DNA from: Rhizobium sp. BK376
GTDB taxonomy: Bacteria > Pseudomonadota > Alphaproteobacteria > Rhizobiales > Rhizobiaceae
Assembly: GCF_004341625.1 (NCBI RefSeq)
Contig: NZ_SLZG01000005.1
Coordinates: 124,001-188,000, forward strand
DNA length: 64,000 nucleotides
Direction: 5' to 3'
Numbering within the stretch: position 1 is the stretch's first letter; every line of letters starts with the position of its first letter. Positions 8,063-16,216 of the stretch are shown here, in pieces. The translations under genes were made by a program, and so were the position numbers. Under the pieces are notes generated by a model. It saw only the letters and a list, made by a program, of their open reading frames with translations. It was not told where the DNA came from and did no database searches.

Positions 8063-8893
8063 TTATGACGCCTTGACGATCCTGAAGCCCTCGACTTCCC
8101 TCACCAGCGGCAGATGCGCCCAGCGATCGTTGTCATGCATCATGATCAGTTTCGAGTGATCGCCGGCGATCTCCTCATTGATGCGGTCCATCGTCTCCAG
8201 TTGCTTCCAGATGCTGCCAATGCCGTTGTTGAGCGGCGCAAAGACGCCGTCATGATTGTGGCCGGTGAGGTTGAGCTTCGAATAGATGCAGTCTCCCGCT
8301 GCCACCAAGCGACCGCGGCCGGTTTCGACGATGACGAATTGCTGGCCGAGCGTGTGCCCTTCTCCGAGCCGGACATGGATGCCGGGCAGGATATTGTCCT
8401 TGTCGCCGTCTACAAGCATCAACCGATGCTCGACGGCTGCATCGAAGGCCGAGCGCATATTGTCCGGATTGATGATGGCGGTCAGGAAGCCGTATTGCGG
8501 CGGCAGGGCCATCGCCTCGTTCCAGGAAAGCCATTCACGTTTCTGGATGAATATCCGTGCCTTTGTAAACGCCGAGATCGAACCCATGTGATCGAAATGG
8601 GCGTGGCTGAGAACGATGTCCGTAACATCGTCAGCCTTCACGCCGAGCTCTTCGAGCATGCGCACCGGCGAGATCCAATAGGGAATGCCGAACTTCCTGG
8701 AGAAATCCGCCCCGCTGCCCTCGTTGAGAAAGCCGGTGTCGATCAGCACATTCTTTTCACCGTTCTGGGCAAGCACGAAGCCGAAAGGCAGGTCGAGCAC
8801 ATCGGAAGGCGGCGCCCCGTTGACGAGGTCGATCAGCGGCTGGTCCTTCGACCGCGCGAATTCGATGACATGGACCTCCCAATGATTGGACAT
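8063..8893 (-). CDS. MBL-fold hydrolase of the N-acyl-homoserine lactonase type
   Basis: A 276-residue metallo-beta-lactamase-fold enzyme. The metal motif HxHxDH is 'SHAHFDHMG', with downstream ligands in 'GEGHTLGQQ', 'AAGDCIYS' and 'MMHDND'. The layout resembles AHL lactonases (AiiA/AttM) and related lactone hydrolases. It is the last gene after an RbsABC-type sugar transporter on the same strand, with only 9 bp between them. A lactone of the imported sugar is therefore as plausible a substrate as a quorum signal. No signal peptide is seen, so it is cytoplasmic. Confidence 0.8.
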   Translation of the reverse strand: MSNHWEVHVIEFARSKDQPLIDLVNGAPPSDVLDLPFGFVLAQNGEKNVLIDTGFLNEGSGADFSRKFGIPYWISPVRMLEELGVKADDVTDIVLSHAHFDHMGSISAFTKARIFIQKREWLSWNEAMALPPQYGFLTAIINPDNMRSAFDAAVEHRLMLVDGDKDNILPGIHVRLGEGHTLGQQFVIVETGRGRLVAAGDCIYSKLNLTGHNHDGVFAPLNNGIGSIWKQLETMDRINEEIAGDHSKLIMMHDNDRWAHLPLVREVEGFRIVKAS

Positions 8894-8902
8894 CGTATGC
8901 TC

Positions 8903-9898
8903 CTAACGCTGCGAGAGAATTCGGCCGAGGCTCGACAGCCCGACGGCGATGATGAGGATGGCGCCCTGGAAGATATATTGCGAATAGGTCGGTGCGCCGA
9001 AGATATTCAGCCCGTTGAAACCGAAGGCGATGATCAGCGCCCCGATGAAGGTTCCGAAGACATGGAACTCGCCGTCGCGCAGCGTCGCCGAGCCAAGGAA
9101 GACGGCGGCGAATGCCGTCAGCAGGTAGGGATCAGCGGCACTGGTCGTGCCGCTTCCCAGCCGCGAGGCGAGCAGGATGCCTGTGAGTGCGGCGCACATC
9201 CCCGAGATGACGAAGCCGAGGATCTTGATGCGATCGACATTGATGCCGGCGAGCCGCGCTGCCGACGGATTGCCGCCGACCGCCTGGATTTCCTGGCCCA
9301 GCGCAGTCCGCTCCACCAGCACCCAGAGCCCGCCGAGCACCACGGCCATGATGACGATATTGTTCGGGATGCCGAAGAGCCAACGGCCGAGCGACACCTG
9401 CAGAAAGGCCTCCGGCACACCGGCGGTAATGGGTACGCCGGCGGAATAGGCAAAGGAAAGGCCTGTCAGGATCGTGCCGACGCCGAGTGTCGCAATGACG
9501 GAATTGACCTTCACCTTGGTCACGATCAGCCCGTTGACCAACCCGATCAGGCCGCCGAGCACGACAACGATCAGTATCGCCAAGCCGATCGGCAGCTTGT
9601 TGGAGACGATCAGGCCGGTCACCAGCACGCCATGCAGCGAGGCGGCAAACCCAATCGACAAGTCCAGTTCGCCGACGATCACGGCGAGCGTGAGCCCGCC
9701 GGCGATGATCATCGCGAGCGAGGTCTGGTTCAGCACGTTGGTGAAATTGTAGATCGTCGGAAAGGCGCGCGGCGATAGGATCGAGAAGGCGACGATCATC
9801 GCCACCAGACCTATGATCGTCGCATAGCGCGCAAAAGCGCCAAGGGCGCGCCTGGCACCCGGCGAAAGACTGCGTGTCGAAACCGCGACGTCGCTCAT
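8903..9898 (-). CDS. Sugar ABC transporter permease (RbsC type)
   Basis: A 331-residue inner-membrane permease with about 8-10 hydrophobic segments and the BPD_transp_2 hallmark 'ELDLSIGFAASLHGVLV' plus 'AVFLGSATLRDGEF'. It forms the channel of the carbohydrate uptake (CUT2) transporter with the neighbouring ATPase and binding protein. The start at 9898 is chosen because it lies one base after the ATPase stop and follows GGAAAGGA; an in-frame start 51 bases upstream would overlap the ATPase. Confidence 0.9.
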   Translation of the reverse strand: MSDVAVSTRSLSPGARRALGAFARYATIIGLVAMIVAFSILSPRAFPTIYNFTNVLNQTSLAMIIAGGLTLAVIVGELDLSIGFAASLHGVLVTGLIVSNKLPIGLAILIVVVLGGLIGLVNGLIVTKVKVNSVIATLGVGTILTGLSFAYSAGVPITAGVPEAFLQVSLGRWLFGIPNNIVIMAVVLGGLWVLVERTALGQEIQAVGGNPSAARLAGINVDRIKILGFVISGMCAALTGILLASRLGSGTTSAADPYLLTAFAAVFLGSATLRDGEFHVFGTFIGALIIAFGFNGLNIFGAPTYSQYIFQGAILIIAVGLSSLGRILSQR

Positions 9899-9899
9899 G

Positions 9900-11447
9900 T
9901 CATGTCCTTTCCGTGCCGTCGAAGGCATAGCTTGCCTCGACGATCGCATTGCGCGTGATGCCCGCTCCGGTCAGTTCGCGAACGATCCGTCCCTCCGCCA
10001 TGACGAGGACGCGATCGCAGAGATCGGGCAGTTCGTCCGGCTCCGAGGAGACCACGATGACGGCCATGCCGCGTGCGGCGAGATTGCGGATCAGGCGATG
10101 GATGTCGGCGCGGGCTCCGATATCGACGCCCCGCGTCGGTTCGTCGAGGATGAGGATTTTTGGCTGCCGCAGCAGCCAGCGACCGATCACCACCTTCTGC
10201 TGGTTGCCGCCGGAAAGCAGGCCGACCGGCGTCTCGATCGACTGCGTCTTGACGGAGAGATCGCGCACGATCTGCGCCGAAAGATTTTCGCGGCGGCGAT
10301 AATCGATCAGCGGCAGCGCCGGATTGCGGATGATGTTCAGAAGGTTTGCAAGCTGAAGATTGAAAGCGACGCTCTTGCTCAAAAGTAGGCCATCGGCGCG
10401 GCGCTCTTCCGGCACCAGCCCAAGCCCGGCCTTGACAGCCTGCACAGGGCTCTTCGGCAGGAAAGGCTTTCCTTCCAGCGTCATCGCACCGGAATCGGCG
10501 CGATCGGCACCATAGATCAGGCGGACAAGCTCCGTGCGGCCGGCACCGACAAGGCCGCCGATACCGAGTACCTCACCGCGATGCAGATCGAAAGAGACGT
10601 CCTTGACCTTCGGAAGCCGCGTCAGCCCAGCGACGGAGAGGACAGCTTCGTTCCGCACATAGTCCTTGTCGTGGCTGAGCTTTTCGACTGCACCGCCGAC
10701 GATTGCCTCGACAAGGCTTGCGCGCGTGAGATCGGGCTTGTCGATGACTGACACAAAATTGCCGTCTCGGAAAACGGTCACGGCGGCGCAGAGCCTCAGA
10801 ATCTCGTCAAGCCGATGCGAGACATAGAGGATCGCAACGCCGGAATCGCGCAAATCCTCGACGATCCTGAACAGCTTTTCGCTTTCAGCCGCAGAGAGCG
10901 AGGCTGTCGGCTCGTCCATCACGATCAGCCGTGCCCTGCGCATCAGCGCCCGGCAGATGTTGATGAGCCAGTTTTCGGCCGTCGATAGATCCTTCACCTC
11001 CGCATTCAGCGGCGCGGTGATGCCGACGCGCCGGGCGATGGGCTCGACATCCCGCGCGATCGCCTTCCAGTCGACGAAGCCGAAGCGTGTCTTCTTCGGC
11101 AGCCCGAGCATGATGTTTTCCAGGACAGTCATGCCCGGAATGAAGGCGAGTTCCTGATGGATAAAACTCATGCCGAGATCGGTAGCGGCAGCCGGATTGG
11201 CAATCGTTACGGGGCTGCCATCGATCAGGACTTCGCCGGCGTCGGGATGGGTCAGTCCCGCCAGCACCTTGATAAAGGTTGATTTCCCGGCGCCGTTGGC
11301 GCCGACCAGCCCGTGGATTTCACCGGCGCGCAGCGTCAGCGACACGCCCTTCAACGCTTGTGCGCCACCATAGGCTTTCCTGATGCCATGGGCAACGAGA
11401 AGCGGAGGCGTTACGGACGCCTCCTTTTCCGGATTGGACGCGAGCAT
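9900..11447 (-). CDS. Sugar ABC transporter ATPase, double domain (RbsA type)
   Basis: A 515-residue protein with two ABC cassettes in tandem. The first has Walker A 'GANGAGKST' and a signature region 'KDLSTAENWL'. The second has a degenerate Walker A 'GLVGAGRTE' with signature 'LSGGNQQKV' and Walker B 'ILILDEPTRGVD'. This two-cassette form with a weakened second P-loop is typical of CUT2 monosaccharide importers. It lies 32 bp after the binding-protein gene. Confidence 0.92.
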   Translation of the reverse strand: MLASNPEKEASVTPPLLVAHGIRKAYGGAQALKGVSLTLRAGEIHGLVGANGAGKSTFIKVLAGLTHPDAGEVLIDGSPVTIANPAAATDLGMSFIHQELAFIPGMTVLENIMLGLPKKTRFGFVDWKAIARDVEPIARRVGITAPLNAEVKDLSTAENWLINICRALMRRARLIVMDEPTASLSAAESEKLFRIVEDLRDSGVAILYVSHRLDEILRLCAAVTVFRDGNFVSVIDKPDLTRASLVEAIVGGAVEKLSHDKDYVRNEAVLSVAGLTRLPKVKDVSFDLHRGEVLGIGGLVGAGRTELVRLIYGADRADSGAMTLEGKPFLPKSPVQAVKAGLGLVPEERRADGLLLSKSVAFNLQLANLLNIIRNPALPLIDYRRRENLSAQIVRDLSVKTQSIETPVGLLSGGNQQKVVIGRWLLRQPKILILDEPTRGVDIGARADIHRLIRNLAARGMAVIVVSSEPDELPDLCDRVLVMAEGRIVRELTGAGITRNAIVEASYAFDGTERT

Positions 11448-11479
11448 CGCTACTCTTCCATTTCCTGTTTCAAGCCGGC

Positions 11480-12421
11480 TTACTGCACCGCGTCCGGATG
11501 CTGCTTCAGGAAGTCCGCCACCGTATCCTTGGTGATCAGGACGGCAGGCACTTCCACCGCCTTTGGCTTCCAGTCCGCGCCGGCTTTTTTGATGTCAGCC
11601 ACCAGCTTAATCATATTGTAGCCTTCGGTGTAGCTGTCTTCCCAGGCGGTCGCGGTCATGTGACCGTTCTTGATGTTTTCGATAGCCTGCGCATTGCCGT
11701 TGACGCCGTAAACGGTCACGTCGTCGCGGCTCTGGGAGCGAAGCGAACCGATCGCGCCGATCGCCGGATCGTCCCAGCAGCCCCAGATGGCGAGCTTGCC
11801 ATCACCGGGGGGATGCGATGCCAGCCATGCGTTGGCATATTGCGCGCCATCCTCGAAATAGCCGGGGATACGCACCTCGTTCTTCGTGACCTTGATGTCA
11901 GGATATTTCTGCAGCATCTGATCCATCAGCGCTTCGCGATTACGGCAGACCTCGCCGGTATGATAGGTCAATGCCAGAAGCTCGCCCTTGCCGCCCATGT
12001 CGTCGATCATCTTCTGGATGACCGGTTCGGCGATCGGTGCACCGGATCCATTGGTCGCAGCCACGCTCAGGCCGAGGCCGCCGCCCCAGGTGACGACAGG
12101 AATGTTGGCTTGCTTTGCCGCATCGAGACCCGCGCCGATCGACGAGGCGGGAAAGACGAGATCGGCAATCGCGAAGGCGCTGCGCTGCGCGAAATTCTGG
12201 ATTGCCGCATTCGCCTGGTCGGCGCTGCCGGCGGCATCGACCACAGAAACATCATAGCCGAGTTCTTCCGCCGCCTTCTTGGCGCCGTTGATATAGCGAA
12301 CGTTGTTCGCTTCGGTTGCGGCGATCGAGACGATGCCGATCAGCGGCTTGTCCGCCGCATGTGCCTGAAAGCCTGCCATGGCCGCTGCGGCGACCAGGAA
12401 ACCAAACCCAACGAATTTCAT
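11480..12421 (-). CDS. Periplasmic sugar-binding protein (RbsB/Peripla_BP_4 type)
   Basis: A 313-residue protein with a signal peptide (MKFVGFGFLVAAAAMAGF, cleavage after AHA). The mature part reads like a periplasmic-binding type I fold: 'PLIGIVSIAATEANNVRYIN', 'GAKKAAEELGYDV', and 'WDDPAIGAIGSLRSQ' in the second lobe. The start at 12421 follows GGGAGGAGG. It is the first gene of the CUT2 operon and is divergent from a LacI-type regulator, so it is probably induced by its ligand. The sugar is not identifiable. Confidence 0.9.
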   Translation of the reverse strand: MKFVGFGFLVAAAAMAGFQAHAADKPLIGIVSIAATEANNVRYINGAKKAAEELGYDVSVVDAAGSADQANAAIQNFAQRSAFAIADLVFPASSIGAGLDAAKQANIPVVTWGGGLGLSVAATNGSGAPIAEPVIQKMIDDMGGKGELLALTYHTGEVCRNREALMDQMLQKYPDIKVTKNEVRIPGYFEDGAQYANAWLASHPPGDGKLAIWGCWDDPAIGAIGSLRSQSRDDVTVYGVNGNAQAIENIKNGHMTATAWEDSYTEGYNMIKLVADIKKAGADWKPKAVEVPAVLITKDTVADFLKQHPDAVQ

Positions 12422-12466
12422 GGAACTCCTCCTCCCATCCAGCCGGCTTTGTTTGGCAAACACCAG

Positions 12467-12480
12467 CTAACCGTTTTGCT
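12467..12480 (+). promoter_or_regulatory. LacI-type operator copy 1
   Basis: CTAACCGTTTTGCT, with a central CG as usual for LacI-family sites, lies 46 bp upstream of the binding-protein ATG. Twelve of 14 bases match the inverted copy at 12562-12575 (which reads CTAATCGTTTCGCT on the minus strand). Confidence 0.5.
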
Positions 12481-12561
12481 AGCATTCTCGATTTCTGTTG
12501 GTTTCGCAAGCGGATTTTCAGTTTTTTCTGGACAAATTCGCCGAATTGCCACAGCCTTATC

Positions 12562-12575
12562 AGCGAAACGATTAG
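12562..12575 (-). promoter_or_regulatory. LacI-type operator copy 2
   Basis: This is the inverted partner of the 12467 site, 22 bp upstream of the LacI-type regulator's start. The pair is placed to control both divergent genes, possibly through a loop of about 95 bp. Confidence 0.5.
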
Positions 12576-12596
12576 TTACAATGCTCCGGGTGGCGA

Positions 12597-13616
12597 ATGG
12601 CGACAATCAGGGATGTGGCAAACCGGGCGCAAGTCTCGACGGCAACGGTGTCGGCCGTCGTCAATGATTCCGCCTATGTCAGCCCGGAATTGCGCACCCG
12701 GGTGCTTGCCGCGATCAACGATCTCAATTATGCGCCGTCGCAGGCGGCGCGCAGCCTGAAGCGCGGGCGCAGCCAGCTGATCGCGCTCGTGGTCGCCGAT
12801 CTTGCCAATCCCTTCTTCGCGCGTCTGGTCTGGGCGGCGGAGGCGGCGGTGGCCGCCTGGGGCTATTCGCTCGTGCTCTTCAACAGCGACGAGAAACCGG
12901 AAAACGAACGCCGAATCCTCGCCCGCATCCGCGCACTCTCCTGCGACGGCATCATCCTCGTTCCAGTCGACGTGGTCACGGCGCAGCCGCAGCGCGACAG
13001 CGAGGGCGAGCAAATCCCGACCGTTCTGTTCGGCCGCACGGTCGAGGGACAAAAGACGGATACGATCACCATCGACAACATTTCCGCGGCCCGTCAAGTG
13101 ACCAATTACCTGATGGATCTCGGCCATGTTAGGATCGGCACCATCACGGGCCCGTTGCATCTTACGACAGGACGTGGTCGTCTCGACGGCATGCTGGAGG
13201 CCATGCGGGCCCGCGGGCTGGAGCCGGCGCCCAATCACGTCAGGGCCGGTGAATTTCGCGAAGACACGGCCTATTCGGTCGCCCGCGAGCTGCTGACGCA
13301 GGCCGAACCGCCGACGGCGCTGTATGTCGCGAACGGTGTCATGGCACTGGGCGTCATGCGCGCTCTGGCGGATCTCGGCCTCAAATGTCCCGACGACATC
13401 TCGATCGCTTCCACCGACACCATTCCCGGCATCGGCGGACTGCGTCCGCGGCTGACCCGCACCGAGCATCCTGTGATCGACATGACCAACGAAGCTCTAC
13501 GGCTGCTTGTCGACCGGATCAATCGCGGGACCAGCGTGGATGCCCGCAACGTCGTCTTCCAACCCTCGCTCGTCGTCGGGGAGAGCTGCGCGCCACTGAG
13601 GAACTTGGGAAAGTAG
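12597..13616 (+). CDS. LacI-family transcriptional regulator
   Basis: A 339-residue regulator. The N-terminal helix-turn-helix is 'TIRDVANRAQVSTATVSAVV', followed by the hinge helix 'SQAARSLKRGRSQLIALVV' and a periplasmic-binding-like sugar sensor core. It is divergent from the CUT2 transporter 175 bp away, with two related operator-like sites between them. It probably represses that operon until the imported sugar binds. Confidence 0.9.
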   Translation: MATIRDVANRAQVSTATVSAVVNDSAYVSPELRTRVLAAINDLNYAPSQAARSLKRGRSQLIALVVADLANPFFARLVWAAEAAVAAWGYSLVLFNSDEKPENERRILARIRALSCDGIILVPVDVVTAQPQRDSEGEQIPTVLFGRTVEGQKTDTITIDNISAARQVTNYLMDLGHVRIGTITGPLHLTTGRGRLDGMLEAMRARGLEPAPNHVRAGEFREDTAYSVARELLTQAEPPTALYVANGVMALGVMRALADLGLKCPDDISIASTDTIPGIGGLRPRLTRTEHPVIDMTNEALRLLVDRINRGTSVDARNVVFQPSLVVGESCAPLRNLGK

Positions 13617-13723
13617 GCCTCGGCGCTAACGTTCCATTGCCCGCAAGATGCGATCGCATCGTCAATCCGGTCGCGACAGCTGGTGCGCTGCACCTAGACC
13701 ATTCAACAGAAAAGCGCCGTCAA

Positions 13724-13891
13724 TTATCGGTGGCGGGAGCGTGCGAGCACTCCAAGAAGTACGGCAAAGAGCACGACCCCTAACAGGAAACCGATCGACC
13801 CGCCCCAAACCTCGCCTGATGTCCCACCCAGCACGCCGCCGAGAACTCCCCCAATCAGGAGCAGAAGAACCGGAAACACGCAACCAATCAT
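13724..13891 (-). CDS. Small glycine-rich membrane protein
   Basis: About 55 residues with two hydrophobic segments: 'VFPVLLLLIGGVLGGVLG' and 'GSIGFLLGVVLFAVLLGV', ending in basic 'ARSRHR'. The look is of a two-pass inner-membrane protein. A weak AGGAT site precedes the ATG at 13891; an in-frame start at 13966 would add a polar N-terminus. No known family is assigned and the coding status is moderately supported. Confidence 0.45.
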   Translation of the reverse strand: MIGCVFPVLLLLIGGVLGGVLGGTSGEVWGGSIGFLLGVVLFAVLLGVLARSRHR

Positions 13892-14071
13892 TGTTGAGAT
13901 CCTGCGAACGATTGTGTTGATGGTCGAAATTCTAGGCCCATTGGGGCTGATGGTCATAGATAGCAATTGATATCAGATTGTCAGCGTGGACAAGCAGAGA
14001 CACTGATAGTAGCTATACTTGTGTCTTCGACCGAAAGCACGGCTGGTGAAATACCGAGGAGACGCGTTTCG

Positions 14072-14374
14072 ATGAAATCATGCGGACATCTGACGTTGAT
14101 CCGGAATGTTGCTCCCCGGACGCTTGGTTGCGAAGAATGCCTCGAAATCGATCAGGGTTGGGTCCATCTCCGCCTCTGCAGGGAATGCGGCCATGTTGGC
14201 TGTTGCGACGATTCCGTAGGCCGTCATGCGACGGCGCATTTCCGAGAGACGGGTCATCCCATCATCGAGGGCTACGACCCGCCAGAGGGCTGGGGATGGT
14301 GCTATATCGACGAGACGGTGGTGGAGCTGCCGAACCAGACGCCACAGAGCGGTCCCATCCCGCGATATATTTGA
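14072..14374 (+). CDS. UBP-type zinc-finger protein
   Basis: A 100-residue protein with the zinc ligands of a ZnF-UBP domain in order: 'CGHL', 'CEECLE', 'RLCRECGHVGCCDDSVGRHATAHF' and 'GHPIIEGYDPPEGWGWCY'. In eukaryotes this fold binds the free C-terminus of ubiquitin; bacterial copies have no ubiquitin and no settled role. It lies 28 bp upstream of a cNMP-domain flavoprotein on the same strand, so the two are probably co-transcribed and functionally linked. A GGAGA site lies before the ATG. Confidence 0.85.
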   Translation: MKSCGHLTLIRNVAPRTLGCEECLEIDQGWVHLRLCRECGHVGCCDDSVGRHATAHFRETGHPIIEGYDPPEGWGWCYIDETVVELPNQTPQSGPIPRYI

Positions 14375-14402
14375 GACCGAACACGATTATCGGAGGGCCG
14401 CC

Positions 14403-16097
14403 ATGTCGACTTCTAGCAGCCGCATTGAGCAGATGTTCCCCGTTCTCACCGCCCGTCAGATGGCGAAGGCCCGGCGCTTCGCGAGCGCGGATGCCCGCAA
14501 ATTCGAAGCGGGCGAAACCATCTTCGGCTTCGGCGAAAAAGCCGCACCCATATGGATCATTCTGGAAGGCTCACTTGAAGTCTTCCGCCACGACGGCCCG
14601 TTGAACGAAACCGAGGTCGTCGTCCACAAGCCCGGTCACTTCACGGGCGAGGTCAGCCAGCTCGCCGGCCGGCCCTCGCTCGTCAGGGGTGTCGCGGGTC
14701 CCGAAGGATGCGTCGCCCTGCCCTTCGATGGCGCACATCTTCGCGCGATGGTCATCGGCTCGGCCGATATCGGCGAGCTGGTCATGCGCGCTTTCATTCT
14801 GCGTAGGGTGGCGCTGATCGACACGGGCGGCGCGGGCTCCATCCTTCTCGGGGTGCCGGGCAGTTCAGCCTTGACCCGCCTTCAGGGCTTCCTGACCAGG
14901 AGCAATTATCCGCATCTGGTCCTCGACTGCACGGTCGACGAAGAGGGGCAGGCCCTCGTCAAGAGGTTGGGGGTCGCACCCGAGGATGTCCCGGTAATGG
15001 TATGTCCGAACGGCACTGTTCTGAAACATCCGACTGAGCTCGAAGCGGCCATGTGTCTTGGCATCACGCCCGACATCGACCCCGAAGCGCTCTACGATGT
15101 CGCGATCGTCGGCGCGGGTCCTGCCGGGCTGGCATCCGCGGTCTATGCCGCCTCCGAGGGTCTGAAAGTCATTGTCGTGGACGAGCGTGCGGCAGGCGGA
15201 CAGGCAGGCGCATCGGCGAGGATTGAAAACTATCTTGGATTCCCGACGGGAATTTCAGGCCACGCCCTTGCCGGACGCGCATTCAATCAGGCGCTCAAGT
15301 TTGGCGCCGATATCGCCTTACCCCTTGCCGTGCTCGACTTCCGGCCGGCCCAGCAACCGGGGGAGCCGCATTTCCTCCAGCTGACTGGGGAGCGATCCGT
15401 CCGCGCCAAGACTGTCGTCATCGCGTCAGGAGCACGCTACCGACGCCCGGCGGTCCAGAACATCGACACTTTCGAAGGAGCGGGAATTTCCTACTGGGCG
15501 ACGCCCGTCGAGGCACGGTTGTGCCAGGGCGAGGAGATCGCCCTCATTGGCGGCGGCAATTCCGCCGGGCAGGCTGTCGCATATCTGGCGCCGCAGGTAA
15601 GAACGCTCCATCTCGTCGTGCGCAGGCCACTCGAAGAGACGATGTCGCGCTATCTGATCGACCGCATCGCCGCCCTTTCGAACGTGGTCCTTCATGTCGG
15701 CTGCGAGATCGCATCCGTGTCCGGAAACGATCGTACGGGACTGTCGGGCGCTGTCTTGCGCGATGCGGCGGCGGAACGAAGCCTAGAGCTCGCGCTGAGG
15801 CACCTCTTCCTGTTCATCGGAGCGGATCCGAACGCTGATTGGGTCAGATGCCGCGTGGCTCGCGACAAAAGCGGTTTTATCCTGACCGGCACGGACGCGG
15901 CGACAGATCGGTCCGGCCAGCATCCCCATCCCCTGGAGACAAGCGTCCCCAACCTCTTCGCGATCGGCGACGTCCGGTCGGGTTCGACGAAGCGCGTGGC
16001 GGCGGCGGTCGGCGAGGGCGCGGCAGTCGTCGCCCAGATCCACGCCGCACTCAAATCGATGAACAACGTCGCCGAGCAACCGCTCCTTCGGAGATAA
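14403..16097 (+). CDS. Thioredoxin reductase-like flavoprotein with N-terminal cyclic-nucleotide-binding domain
   Basis: A 564-residue protein with three parts. The first 140 residues resemble a cNMP-binding beta-barrel ('FEAGETIFGFGEKAAPIWII', 'GHFTGEVSQLAGRP'). A short glutaredoxin-like linker follows (about 160-250, 'YPHLVLDCTVDEEGQALVKR'). The rest is a pyridine nucleotide-disulfide oxidoreductase fold with an FAD motif 'VGAGPAGLASAVYA', an NAD(P)H motif 'IGGGNSAGQAVAYLA' and 'LFAIGDVRSGSTKR'. The CxxC redox pair of classical thioredoxin reductases is missing; 'GISYWATPVEA' stands in its place, so electrons must leave by another route. It is an operon partner of the UBP zinc-finger gene. 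A GGAGGG site fixes the start. Confidence 0.88.
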   Translation: MSTSSSRIEQMFPVLTARQMAKARRFASADARKFEAGETIFGFGEKAAPIWIILEGSLEVFRHDGPLNETEVVVHKPGHFTGEVSQLAGRPSLVRGVAGPEGCVALPFDGAHLRAMVIGSADIGELVMRAFILRRVALIDTGGAGSILLGVPGSSALTRLQGFLTRSNYPHLVLDCTVDEEGQALVKRLGVAPEDVPVMVCPNGTVLKHPTELEAAMCLGITPDIDPEALYDVAIVGAGPAGLASAVYAASEGLKVIVVDERAAGGQAGASARIENYLGFPTGISGHALAGRAFNQALKFGADIALPLAVLDFRPAQQPGEPHFLQLTGERSVRAKTVVIASGARYRRPAVQNIDTFEGAGISYWATPVEARLCQGEEIALIGGGNSAGQAVAYLAPQVRTLHLVVRRPLEETMSRYLIDRIAALSNVVLHVGCEIASVSGNDRTGLSGAVLRDAAAERSLELALRHLFLFIGADPNADWVRCRVARDKSGFILTGTDAATDRSGQHPHPLETSVPNLFAIGDVRSGSTKRVAAAVGEGAAVVAQIHAALKSMNNVAEQPLLRR

Positions 16098-16216
16098 CCC
16101 GCACGGCAGGCCGTCGATCCCTCGACGGCGCCGAAACGCTCCTGACTGGTAAATGCCGCGCCGGTGGCAAGCGCGAATAGCCTACGCCCAGCTGTAGCGG
16201 CTACGGCATTTTCGGT

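Noticed and set aside
8114..9778. Plus-strand frame of 554 codons
   Set aside because: It runs opposite to the MBL and permease genes, is rich in His/Asp/Arg as expected for complement reading, and has no motif.
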